Position numbers and translations under genes: made by a program | From: Mycolicibacterium alvei | GTDB taxonomy: Bacteria; Actinomycetota; Actinomycetes; Mycobacteriales; Mycobacteriaceae | Direction: 5' to 3' | Length of the DNA: 64,000 nt | Assembly (NCBI RefSeq): GCF_010727325.1 | Contig: NZ_AP022565.1 | Coordinates: 1,364,001-1,428,000, forward strand | The notes under the pieces: model-generated | Told to the model about the DNA's origin: nothing | Database searches by the model: none | What the model saw: only the letters and a program-made list of their open reading frames with translations | Shown: positions 38,141-45,320 of the stretch, in pieces | Layout: each line of letters starts with the position of its first letter | Numbering within the stretch: position 1 is the stretch's first letter

Positions 38141-38920
38141 TCACGCCTCCGAATCACGATCACGTTGAGATTTCGCGGTGAACCGCGTGATGCTCGCCAG
38201 TGCGTCAGTGGTACGAAGTGCGATCGACTGCGCCTGGGTCTCGGCGGCAAGCTGGTCGGGCAGGCCGGCCGACATCGCACCGTCGAGCAGCGCCCGGGTG
38301 GCCACGACGGTATCCGGCCGGCGGCCCAGCGCGATGGCGATGTCATGGGCTTGGGTCAACAGTTCGCCATCGGGTACGCAGCGCCAGATCAGACCCCAGC
38401 GCTCGGCCTGAACAGCATCGATCCGATCTCCGGTCAGCGACATGCCGAGTGCCCTCGCCCGCCCGATCAGGCGGGGCAGCACCCAGGTGGCTCCGGCGTC
38501 GGGAACGACGCCGAGCGAACTCACCTGCGGCACCAGAAAATACGACGATTCGGCGGCGATCGTAATGTCTGCCAACAGGGCCAGACCCAGGCCTCCCCCG
38601 GCACACGGGCCGTTGACGGCAGCCACCACCGGCACCGGCGCCTCAGCAATTGCCTGACACAAGGGGTTCAAGCTGTCGGCCATCTCGCGCTCCACGACCG
38701 CGCGGATGTCCTCGGTGCCGGCAAGGTCGATCAGGTCGAGCCCGGCGCAGAACGCGCGGCCGGTACCGGTGATCACCAGCGCCCGCACCTCGGGGTCGGC
38801 GCCGAGGTCGGCGATCGCGTCCCGCATCTGCCGCATCGTTTCCCAGGTGAGGGCGTTGAGCCGATGTGGCCGCTGCAATGTGAGCGTGACGATCCCGTCC
38901 TGAATTGCCTGGTGCACCAT
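38141..38920 (-). CDS. PaaG-like enoyl-CoA isomerase family protein
   Basis: A 259-residue crotonase-fold protein. The oxyanion segments are FCAGLDLIDLA and GPCAGGGLGLALLAD. Both hydratase glutamates are absent: the first position reads VPQVSSLG and the second RALGMSLTG. It instead has LGVVPDAGATWVLPRLIGRARA, close to the E. coli PaaG segment in which the aspartate is catalytic. It is therefore more likely a double-bond isomerase than a hydratase. Two bases separate it from the SDR gene upstream. It could move double bonds so that unsaturated chains can enter beta-oxidation. Confidence 0.85.
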   Translation of the reverse strand: MVHQAIQDGIVTLTLQRPHRLNALTWETMRQMRDAIADLGADPEVRALVITGTGRAFCAGLDLIDLAGTEDIRAVVEREMADSLNPLCQAIAEAPVPVVAAVNGPCAGGGLGLALLADITIAAESSYFLVPQVSSLGVVPDAGATWVLPRLIGRARALGMSLTGDRIDAVQAERWGLIWRCVPDGELLTQAHDIAIALGRRPDTVVATRALLDGAMSAGLPDQLAAETQAQSIALRTTDALASITRFTAKSQRDRDSEA

Positions 38921-38922
38921 GG

Positions 38923-39753
38923 TCAGATGTTAAATCCGCCGGCACAGATCAGGGTCTGTCCGCTGACGTAGTCCGATTCGGGTGCACACATCAGGTACAC
39001 CGCTCCTGCAGCTTCACCGGGACTACCGGCTCGCCCCAACGGGATCGAGCGCTCCATCGTGGCCAGCAGGTCGGGGTTCACCCCGACCTTGATCTCCCGG
39101 CCCTCGACATCGATGCTGCCGTCACCCCCGGCCGGGGTGCTCGTGAGACGGGTCCGAATCAGACCGAACGCAACGGTGTTCACGGTGACGTTGTAGCGCC
39201 CCCACTCCTTGGCCAGCGTCTTGGTCAGGCCCGTCACACCGGCCTTTGCGGCGGCATAGTTGGCCTGTCCCGGATTGCCGCCCAGGCCGGCCACCGATGA
39301 GATGTTGACCACCTTGCGGCACGGCACCGGCACGCCATCGGATTGTGCGGATTTCACCAGCTGCGAGATCACCGGCTGTGCGGCGCGCAGGATCCGGAAC
39401 GGCGCCTTGAGATGGACATCCAGGATCGCATCCCACTGATCGTCGGTCATCTTCTGCACGACCGAATCCCAGGTGTATCCCGCGTTGTTGACGATGATGT
39501 CCAGCCCGCCGAAGTGCTCGACCGCCGCACCGACGAACCGCTCCGCGAAGCCGTCCTCGGTCACGCTGCCCGCCACCGGAACAGACCTTCCGCCGACCTT
39601 CTCGACAGCGCTCGCGGTGTCGGCGGCAGGCCCCTCGTCCAGGTCATTGACGACGACGGCGGCGCCCTCGGCGGCCAGCTTCAGCGCAATGCACTGTCCG
39701 ATACCGCGACCGGCGCCGGTGACGATGGCCACCTTCCCGTCCAGATTTCCCAT
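38923..39753 (-). CDS. SDR, probable (R)-3-hydroxyacyl-CoA dehydrogenase
   Basis: A 276-residue short-chain dehydrogenase with VTGAGRGIGQ, VVVNDLDE after strand 2, NNAG, the catalytic serine in NISSVAG and NYAAAK (Tyr/Lys). The VVNDL stretch and the neighbouring MaoC hydratase genes recall the dehydrogenase part of peroxisomal multifunctional enzyme type 2. The likely role is oxidation of (R)-3-hydroxyacyl-CoA to 3-ketoacyl-CoA with NAD. A FabG-type reductase is the alternative. It is 28 bases after the MaoC gene in the same operon. Confidence 0.86.
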   Translation of the reverse strand: MGNLDGKVAIVTGAGRGIGQCIALKLAAEGAAVVVNDLDEGPAADTASAVEKVGGRSVPVAGSVTEDGFAERFVGAAVEHFGGLDIIVNNAGYTWDSVVQKMTDDQWDAILDVHLKAPFRILRAAQPVISQLVKSAQSDGVPVPCRKVVNISSVAGLGGNPGQANYAAAKAGVTGLTKTLAKEWGRYNVTVNTVAFGLIRTRLTSTPAGGDGSIDVEGREIKVGVNPDLLATMERSIPLGRAGSPGEAAGAVYLMCAPESDYVSGQTLICAGGFNI

Positions 39754-39781
39754 GGTGTTCTCTCCTCTTGTCGGTTGCTGC

Positions 39782-40195
39782 CTAGATCGCGACGACGGCG
39801 TCGCCCGAGAGTGTTTCGGTGCCGTCGGCCAGGGTCATCGTGAGGGCCAGGGTGACACGACGTTCCCCGTCCACCGTCTCGACAGCGGTGATGCGGGCGT
39901 GCGCCGTCGGCTCGGCGCGCACGGGGGTGATCGCCGCGAACCGCACGCCGTAGGACCGGATGGACTCGGGGGCAACCCAACCGGTCAGCAGGCGGCCCAG
40001 ATAGGCCATCGAGAGCATGCCGTGGGCGAAGACATCGGGCAGGCCGGCCGACTTCGCCACGTCGATATCGATGTGCATCGGGTTGTGATCTCCGGACGCC
40101 CCGGCGAACAGGGCCAGGGTGGTTCGGCTCACGGCACCGAGCCGGAGCGGCGGCAGCTCGGATCCGACCGCTACGGATATGGCTTCGGTTGTCAT
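39782..40195 (-). CDS. MaoC-like (R)-hydratase, catalytic subunit
   Basis: A 137-residue hot-dog protein with the hydratase-2 signature FAGASGDHNPMHIDID, giving the catalytic Asp36 and His41, and the following AHGMLSMAYLG. Length and layout match HadB of the mycolic-acid dehydratase. Such small MaoC proteins act with a second, non-catalytic hot-dog subunit, and one is encoded immediately upstream with a 4-base overlap. It should hydrate trans-2-enoyl-CoA to the (R)-3-hydroxy isomer. Confidence 0.9.
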   Translation of the reverse strand: MTTEAISVAVGSELPPLRLGAVSRTTLALFAGASGDHNPMHIDIDVAKSAGLPDVFAHGMLSMAYLGRLLTGWVAPESIRSYGVRFAAITPVRAEPTAHARITAVETVDGERRVTLALTMTLADGTETLSGDAVVAI

Positions 40196-40650
40196 CGATT
40201 CCCCTCTGGATTCCGCACGACGAGAACGGATTCGAGATCGGCGAGCAGCCTGCCGTCGGCATGCAGGACAGCCGTCTTCTTGACCACGAACTCCAGGGCG
40301 CCGCCCTTCTTGCTGTAGACGTCGACGATCGTGGGCCTGGCGGTCACGGTGTCACCGGCATATGCCGTCGCGTGATAGACGAACCGCTGTTCGCCGTGCA
40401 GGACGTGGCGCAGGTCGATGCCGAGGTTGCTCACCCAGTCGAAGGGGTCCGGACGCTCCAGTTCTATCGAGAACAGAAACGTCGGAGGCACCGGGAGGTC
40501 GGGATTCCCGGCCGCTCTCGCCGCCTCGACGTCGGTGAAGACGGGGTCCGTTTCGCCGATCGTCTTGGCGAAGAACCTCAATCGCCCGGCGTCGATGGTC
40601 AGTTCGGTGGGTGGCAGTTCGGTGCCGATGGCACCCGAATCCACGGGCAT
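40192..40650 (-). CDS. HadA-like hot-dog hydratase subunit
   Basis: A 152-residue FAS1-like/MaoC N-terminal dehydratase domain protein. The segments RFFAKTIGETDPVFTDVEAARAAGNPDLPVPPTFLF and GEQRFVYHATAYAGDTVTARPTI match HadA-type subunits. The D-x-N-P-x-H catalytic signature is missing, so it probably supplies the substrate tunnel while its partner gives the active site. The ATG at 40650 is two bases downstream of the thiolase stop, and its own stop overlaps the MaoC start. Confidence 0.87.
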   Translation of the reverse strand: MPVDSGAIGTELPPTELTIDAGRLRFFAKTIGETDPVFTDVEAARAAGNPDLPVPPTFLFSIELERPDPFDWVSNLGIDLRHVLHGEQRFVYHATAYAGDTVTARPTIVDVYSKKGGALEFVVKKTAVLHADGRLLADLESVLVVRNPEGNR

Positions 40651-40652
40651 GG

Positions 40653-41864
40653 TCAGCTCACCTTCTCGTACAGGCTGACAACGGCCGCGCCGCCCAGCCC
40701 GATGTTGTGTTGCAGGGCCAGGCGGACTCCGTCCACCTGTCGAGGTCCGGCCGTTCCACGCAGTTGCCAGACCAGTTCGGCGCACTGCGCCAACCCGGTG
40801 GCACCGAGCGGATGTCCCTTGGACAGCAGACCACCCGACGGATTGGTCACCACCCGACCGCCGTAGGTGTTGTCCCCCTCGGCGATGAACTTCTCCGCGG
40901 TGCCCTCGGGCGTGAGCCCCAGCGCCTCATAGGTCAACAGTTCGTTGGTGGTGAAGCAGTCGTGCAACTCCACCACCCCGATGTCGGCCGGGCCGACCCC
41001 GGCGCTGTCGTACACCTGCTGCGCCGCGGCCCGGGTCATGTCGTAACCGACGATCTTCATCATCGAGTTGTCCTCGAAGGTGGACGCGGAATCGCTACTC
41101 ATCGCCTGCGCGCGCACCGCCACGCCGCAGTCCATACCGCGACTACGGGCGTAGCTCTCGCTGACCAGGATCGCTGCGGCCGCACCGCAGGTGGGCGGGC
41201 AGCATTGCAGTCGGGTCAACGGCCCGTAGATGGCCGGCGACGCCAGCACCTCCTCGACGGTGAGCGGATCGCGGAACACCGCGTACGGATTGTGCGCGGC
41301 ATGCGCACGGGCCTTGACCGCGATCCGCGCGAACACAGATTCGTCCATGCCGTACTTCTCGCAGTACTCACGGCCCGCACCACCGAAATATTGGGCGGCA
41401 AAAGGGGCTTCACTCTCACCCTGGATTCGGTGCACCACGGCGCCGAAACTGTCGAATGGTGTCGGACGGTCGGTGTAGGCCATCGCCAGGGCGCCGCGCT
41501 GCATCTGCTCGAAGCCCAGGGCGAGTACCACATCGGCGATTCCGTGCTCGATGGCCTGGCGGGCCAGAAACAGTGCCGAGGATCCGGTGGCACAGTTGTT
41601 GTTGACGTTGACGACCGGAATGCCGGTGGCGCCCACCCGGTACAGGGCGGCCTGACCCGACGTCGAGTCGCCGTAGACGTATCCGACATAGGCCTGCTGC
41701 ACCGCGTCGTACCCCAGGCCGGCGTCGGCCAGTGCCGCCTTGGTGGCCTTCTCCCCCATCACGTCGTAGGTCTCGGTGTGTCGTGGCGTGCTGAACGGGA
41801 TCATCCCGACACCGGCGATCATTGCGCGCGTTCCCAAAGCTGACTCCTGAATGCCGATTTTCAC
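40653..41864 (-). CDS. SCP-x/Ltp-type thiolase
   Basis: A 403-residue thiolase without a sterol-carrier domain, related to mycobacterial Ltp1 and occupying that gene's position near truB. The nucleophilic cysteine is in NVNNNCATGSSALF (Cys91), followed by VVELHDCFTTNELL and the second active-site segment GGLLSKGHPLGATG. It should cleave 3-ketoacyl-CoA, or act as a retro-aldolase as Ltp2 does. The first start is a GTG at 41864; an ATG at 41822 (MIAGVGMIPF) is the alternative. It leads the operon that runs to the acyl-CoA synthetase. Confidence 0.9.
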   Translation of the reverse strand: MKIGIQESALGTRAMIAGVGMIPFSTPRHTETYDVMGEKATKAALADAGLGYDAVQQAYVGYVYGDSTSGQAALYRVGATGIPVVNVNNNCATGSSALFLARQAIEHGIADVVLALGFEQMQRGALAMAYTDRPTPFDSFGAVVHRIQGESEAPFAAQYFGGAGREYCEKYGMDESVFARIAVKARAHAAHNPYAVFRDPLTVEEVLASPAIYGPLTRLQCCPPTCGAAAAILVSESYARSRGMDCGVAVRAQAMSSDSASTFEDNSMMKIVGYDMTRAAAQQVYDSAGVGPADIGVVELHDCFTTNELLTYEALGLTPEGTAEKFIAEGDNTYGGRVVTNPSGGLLSKGHPLGATGLAQCAELVWQLRGTAGPRQVDGVRLALQHNIGLGGAAVVSLYEKVS

Positions 41865-41979
41865 TAAACTAGTGGTAATTCACTTAATCTAGCCAGACGG
41901 CGATACAGTCTGTCAACGGGCTGATTTCCTGCATGGAGAATCAACCAAGAAGGATGCAAACTGTTAGACGTTCACTTAA
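41860..41979. promoter_or_regulatory. Thiolase promoter region with repeated TTCACTWAA boxes
   Basis: Three copies of TTCACTAAA or TTCACTTAA occur at 41860-41868, 41879-41887 and 41971-41979. The first is part of the inverted repeat CACTA-aac-TAGTG (41862-41874), which lies across the GTG start of the thiolase gene. The region is AT-rich against its surroundings. This arrangement suggests binding of a dimeric regulator, perhaps the double TetR of the same operon. Nothing else is visible up to the truB stop at 42010. Confidence 0.45.
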
Positions 41980-42009
41980 ACCCGCGCCCAGCAGGCCCCT
42001 AACGACCCG

Positions 42010-42903
42010 CTACAGGGTGGCGGGCCGCAGCACGACAACAGATTTCGTCTTCGTGCTGCCGTCTTCCAGCAGCGCGATGACCCGGCCGTCGGGTGCGGTG
42101 GCGGCGTAGATCCCGTTGATCCCGGCCGGTTTCAGCGCCCTCCCGTGCCGGGCGTCCTCGGTCTCGTCTGCGGTGAGATCGCGACGCGGAAAGCCGACCA
42201 GGCACGCCTCGTCGAGTGAATAGCTCAGCCGCGCCGCCTCGGCGAGGTCGTCCAGCGTGCGTGCCTCGTCGAGTCCGTAGCGCCCAACCTTGGTGCGCCG
42301 CAGGGACGTCAGGTGCCCACCGACACCGAGCGCAGCACCCACGTCGCGGGCCAGCGCCCGGATATAGGTGCCCGACGAGCAGTCCACATCGACGTCCACA
42401 TCGACGAAGTCGTCCACACCGCGGACGGCGAGCACCTCGAACCGGTGGATCCGAACCGGTCGGGCGGCCAGCTCGACGGTCTTGCCTTCGCGTACCAACT
42501 TGTACGACCGCTCGCCGCCGACCTTGATGGCGCTGACCGCCGAAGGCACCTGCTCGATATCGCCGCGCAACGCCGCGACCGCGGACTCGATCTGCTCATT
42601 CGTCACGTGTGCCGCTGAGACCGACTGCAGCACTTCGCCTTCGGCATCTTCGGTCGTCGTGGTCTGCCCCAGCCGGATCGTGGCCGAATAGGACTTGTCG
42701 GTGGCGGTGAGCAGGCCGAGGATCTTGGTAGCGCGTTCGATCCCGACCACCAGCACCCCGGTGGCCATCGGGTCGAGGGTGCCGGCGTGGCCGACCTTGC
42801 GGGTACCGAACAACCGCCGGCACCGCCCCACCACGTCATGGCTGGTCATCCCGGCCGGCTTGTCGACGATCACCAAGCCGGGGTCCGGGACCGGTCGGCT
42901 CAC
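42010..42903 (-). CDS. truB: tRNA pseudouridine(55) synthase
   Basis: Converts U55 of the T-loop of tRNAs to pseudouridine. The 297 residues start at a GTG (42903) overlapping the pptT stop. Motif I is [13 protein letters not shown]. The catalytic aspartate is in [17 protein letters not shown]. Later blocks are [23 protein letters not shown] and [16 protein letters not shown]. The C-terminus has the small RNA-binding domain ending [10 protein letters not shown]. It is last in the pptH-pptT-truB operon. Confidence 0.97.
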   Translation of the reverse strand: MSRPVPDPGLVIVDKPAGMTSHDVVGRCRRLFGTRKVGHAGTLDPMATGVLVVGIERATKILGLLTATDKSYSATIRLGQTTTTEDAEGEVLQSVSAAHVTNEQIESAVAALRGDIEQVPSAVSAIKVGGERSYKLVREGKTVELAARPVRIHRFEVLAVRGVDDFVDVDVDVDCSSGTYIRALARDVGAALGVGGHLTSLRRTKVGRYGLDEARTLDDLAEAARLSYSLDEACLVGFPRRDLTADETEDARHGRALKPAGINGIYAATAPDGRVIALLEDGSTKTKSVVVLRPATL

Positions 42904-43574
42904 AGCACGATCGCCGTCAACGTGACGCCGTCGCGCACCGACCACCGGCCGTCCAGTGTGGTCAATGGCGGCCCGTGTTCGGCGGCCGGGTCGACGAGGA
43001 TCTGGGATCGGAAGGTTCCGGCCACACCGGACTCCGCCACCGCGAAGGTGATGTGGGCATCCTCGAAACCCAGCCAGCGGTGCGTCAACGGATACCAGGC
43101 CTTGTAGGTGGCCTCCTTGGCGCAGAACAGGATCCGGTCCCAGTGCAGACCGTCCGGTAGCCCGCCGAGCTCGGACCGCTCCAACGGCAGCGAGATCGCG
43201 CCCAGCACCCCGTCGGGTAGTACGTCGTGCGGTTCGGCGTCGATACCCACCGATCGCACCCCGCCCGCCCGGCCGACCACTGCACCACGAAAGCCCTGAC
43301 AATGCGTCAGGCTGCCGACGATCCCGTCGGGCCAGCACGGCTCGCCCTTGTCCCCCTTGAGGATCGGCACCGGACCTACCCCCAGTTCACCCAACGCCCG
43401 GCGGGCGCAGTGGCGCACCGTGGTGAACTCGTTGCGCCGCTTGGCTACCGCGCGGGCCACCAGTGCGGCCTCCTCGGGCAGCGCCGTCAATTCCGGCGGG
43501 TCGTCGTACAACTCGGCCGCGGCGAGTTTGTCCGGCATATCGGGCAGCACCTGCCCCAGCAACGTGCCGCTCAT
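42900..43574 (-). CDS. pptT: 4'-phosphopantetheinyl transferase (PptT)
   Basis: Transfers 4'-phosphopantetheine from CoA to carrier proteins of mycolic-acid, siderophore and polyketide enzymes; essential in M. tuberculosis. The 224 residues have the Sfp-type signature: [17 protein letters not shown] with the Mg-binding Asp and Glu, and [24 protein letters not shown] (W/KEA..K). The upstream [14 protein letters not shown] holds the conserved His. The start ATG at 43574 overlaps the pptH stop, coupling the attaching enzyme to the removing one. Confidence 0.95.
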   Translation of the reverse strand: MSGTLLGQVLPDMPDKLAAAELYDDPPELTALPEEAALVARAVAKRRNEFTTVRHCARRALGELGVGPVPILKGDKGEPCWPDGIVGSLTHCQGFRGAVVGRAGGVRSVGIDAEPHDVLPDGVLGAISLPLERSELGGLPDGLHWDRILFCAKEATYKAWYPLTHRWLGFEDAHITFAVAESGVAGTFRSQILVDPAAEHGPPLTTLDGRWSVRDGVTLTAIVL

Positions 43575-44530
43575 GCGCGCCGCGCCTTGATCCGCTCCTG
43601 CATCTGCTGGGCGTGGGTGCGCATCTCGTTGGTGATCTGGAAATGTCCGCCGAACTCGTTGAGATACCCGGGTGGGTAATTGGGGTCGGGCAGGATCTGG
43701 CGCAGCCAGCGGAAGGGCTTGCGGCGGCGCCACTCCCGCGGATAGCCGACCGACACCTCTTCGAAGCGAACCTCGTCATACCAGGTGGTCCGCGGTATAT
43801 GCAGGTGGCCGTACACCGAGCAGATCGCGTTGTAGCGCGTGTGCCAGTCCTTGGTGGCCGTCGTACCGCACCACAGCGAGAACTCCGGATAGAACATCGC
43901 ATCGCAGGGTTCGCGGACCAAGGGAAAGTGGTTGACCAGAACCGTCGGGGTCATCCAGTCCAGGTCTTCGAGTCGCTTGCGGGTGGCCGCCACCCGGTCA
44001 CGACACCAGGCATCGCGCGTCGCATAGGGCTCACTGGACAACAGGAACTCATCGGAGCCGACGATGTTGCGGTCCCGGGCAATGGCCAACCCCTCGGCCT
44101 TGTTCGAAGCACCCTCGGGCAGGAACGTGTAGTCGTAGAGCAGGAACATCGGCACGATCGTGGCCGGACCGCCCTGTTCGGTCCACACCGGGAACGGATG
44201 CTCGGGGGTGATGACGCCCATCTGGTCGCACATGTCGACCAGATAGTCGTAGCGGGACCGGCCGAAGATCTGCATCGGGTCCTTGTTCGTGGTCCACAGT
44301 TCGTGGTTACCCGGAACCCAGATGACCTTCGCGAACCGCTTGCGCAGCAGGTCCAGCGCCCATCGGATCTCATCGGTGCGCTCCCCGACATCACCGGCCA
44401 CGATCAGCCAATCGTCCGGCGAGGCCGGGTACAGCGACTCGGTCACCGGCTTGTTCCCGTTATGCCCGGTATGCAGATCGCTGATCGCCCACAGGACTGG
44501 TTGCCGGTCCCTGGACTCGTGATCAATCAT
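43571..44530 (-). CDS. pptH: Phosphopantetheinyl hydrolase-type metallophosphoesterase
   Basis: Orthologous by position and sequence to Rv2795c, which was described as PptH, the hydrolase removing 4'-phosphopantetheine from carrier proteins and thus opposing PptT. The 319 residues carry the calcineurin-like metal motifs: ISDLHTGH (D-x-H), VAGDVGE (GD), PGNHELW (GNHE), VNHFPLV and VYGHLHIP (GHxH). The ATG at 44530 is preferred; a GTG three bases before is possible. It leads the operon, so production of the two opposing enzymes is coupled. Confidence 0.9.
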   Translation of the reverse strand: MIDHESRDRQPVLWAISDLHTGHNGNKPVTESLYPASPDDWLIVAGDVGERTDEIRWALDLLRKRFAKVIWVPGNHELWTTNKDPMQIFGRSRYDYLVDMCDQMGVITPEHPFPVWTEQGGPATIVPMFLLYDYTFLPEGASNKAEGLAIARDRNIVGSDEFLLSSEPYATRDAWCRDRVAATRKRLEDLDWMTPTVLVNHFPLVREPCDAMFYPEFSLWCGTTATKDWHTRYNAICSVYGHLHIPRTTWYDEVRFEEVSVGYPREWRRRKPFRWLRQILPDPNYPPGYLNEFGGHFQITNEMRTHAQQMQERIKARRA

Positions 44531-44593
44531 CACAGTTGCACCACCACAACGGACCAGCCTAACCGGGCGGCGCGACCGCGTGCCGTTGACAAC

Positions 44594-44607
44594 TAGAACA
44601 GGTTCTC
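44594..44607. promoter_or_regulatory. KstR-like operator candidate
   Basis: TAGAACAGGTTCTC contains the perfect inverted repeat AGAAC-ag-GTTCT and fits the KstR pattern TNNAACNNGTTNNA except for the last base. It lies about 90 bases before the DUF3558 gene (44692) and 64 bases from pptH in the divergent gap. From memory, the M. tuberculosis counterpart Rv2799 has been listed among KstR-linked genes, which would support the site. The rest of the gap has no gene. Confidence 0.5.
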
Positions 44608-44691
44608 GTTTATGGTCGAGTCCGTTGCGCCGGACCGCTACACTCCCCGCAAGCCGGGGAAATTTTTGCCACCAAACTACGAGGGAGTGTG

Positions 44692-45288
44692 ATGGCCGCC
44701 AAGTTGCGCCTACTTTCGGCTTCGACAGGGCTGGTTGCGGCGCTGGTTGCAGCGGTAATCGTGGTGTGGCCGTCGGGCCAGATCCAGGGTGCCGGCACAG
44801 GTCCGCTCCACCTCGACGTCACCGATCTCCCGATGACCAACGTGTCCACGACGATCAAGTGGCCGATCGTCGAAACCACCGATCCCTCGCCGTTCGATCC
44901 GTGCAATGACATCCCATTCGATGCGATTCAGCGGATCGGCCTGGGTTTCACCCCGCCGGAGCCCGAGGACGGCCTGCGCTGCCACTACGACGCCGGCGAC
45001 TATCAGATGGCCATCGAGCCGTTCGTCTGGCGCACCTACGAGAAGACCATCCCCGCCGATGCGGTCGAGTTGGACATCGACGGTCACCGGGCCGCTCAGT
45101 ACTGGATCATGAAGCCCACCGACTGGAACGACCGGTGGTGGGTCACGTGCATGATCGCGTTCAAGACCAGCTACGGCGTCATCCAGCAGTCGCTGTTCTA
45201 CTCGCCGGTCCACTCCCCGGCCCGGCCGGACTGCCTGGCGGTCAACCTGCAGCGCGCTCACGAACTGGCGCCCTACTACAAGTTCTGA
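44692..45288 (+). CDS. Membrane-anchored or secreted DUF3558-like protein
   Basis: A 198-residue protein with an N-terminal hydrophobic segment (ASTGLVAALVAAVIVVWPSG) that may be a signal anchor; there is no lipobox cysteine. The outer domain resembles DUF3558 family members: FDPCNDIPFDAIQRIGLGFTPPEPEDGLRCHYDAGDYQMAI, with a cysteine pair, then WVTCMIAFKTSYGVIQQSLFYS and PDCLAVNLQRAHELAPYY with a second pair. By position it is the Rv2799 counterpart. GAGGGAG precedes the ATG at 44692; a GTG at 44689 is the alternative. It is followed by the CocE-type hydrolase gene. Confidence 0.8.
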   Translation: MAAKLRLLSASTGLVAALVAAVIVVWPSGQIQGAGTGPLHLDVTDLPMTNVSTTIKWPIVETTDPSPFDPCNDIPFDAIQRIGLGFTPPEPEDGLRCHYDAGDYQMAIEPFVWRTYEKTIPADAVELDIDGHRAAQYWIMKPTDWNDRWWVTCMIAFKTSYGVIQQSLFYSPVHSPARPDCLAVNLQRAHELAPYYKF

Positions 45289-45320
45289 GCCACGCCCGAC
45301 CGATCCGTAGCCTGGGCAGC

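Noticed and set aside
42904..43338. Long N-terminal extension of truB
   Set aside because: It overlaps pptT in another frame; the GTG at 42903 forms a GTGA overlap and gives the normal TruB length.
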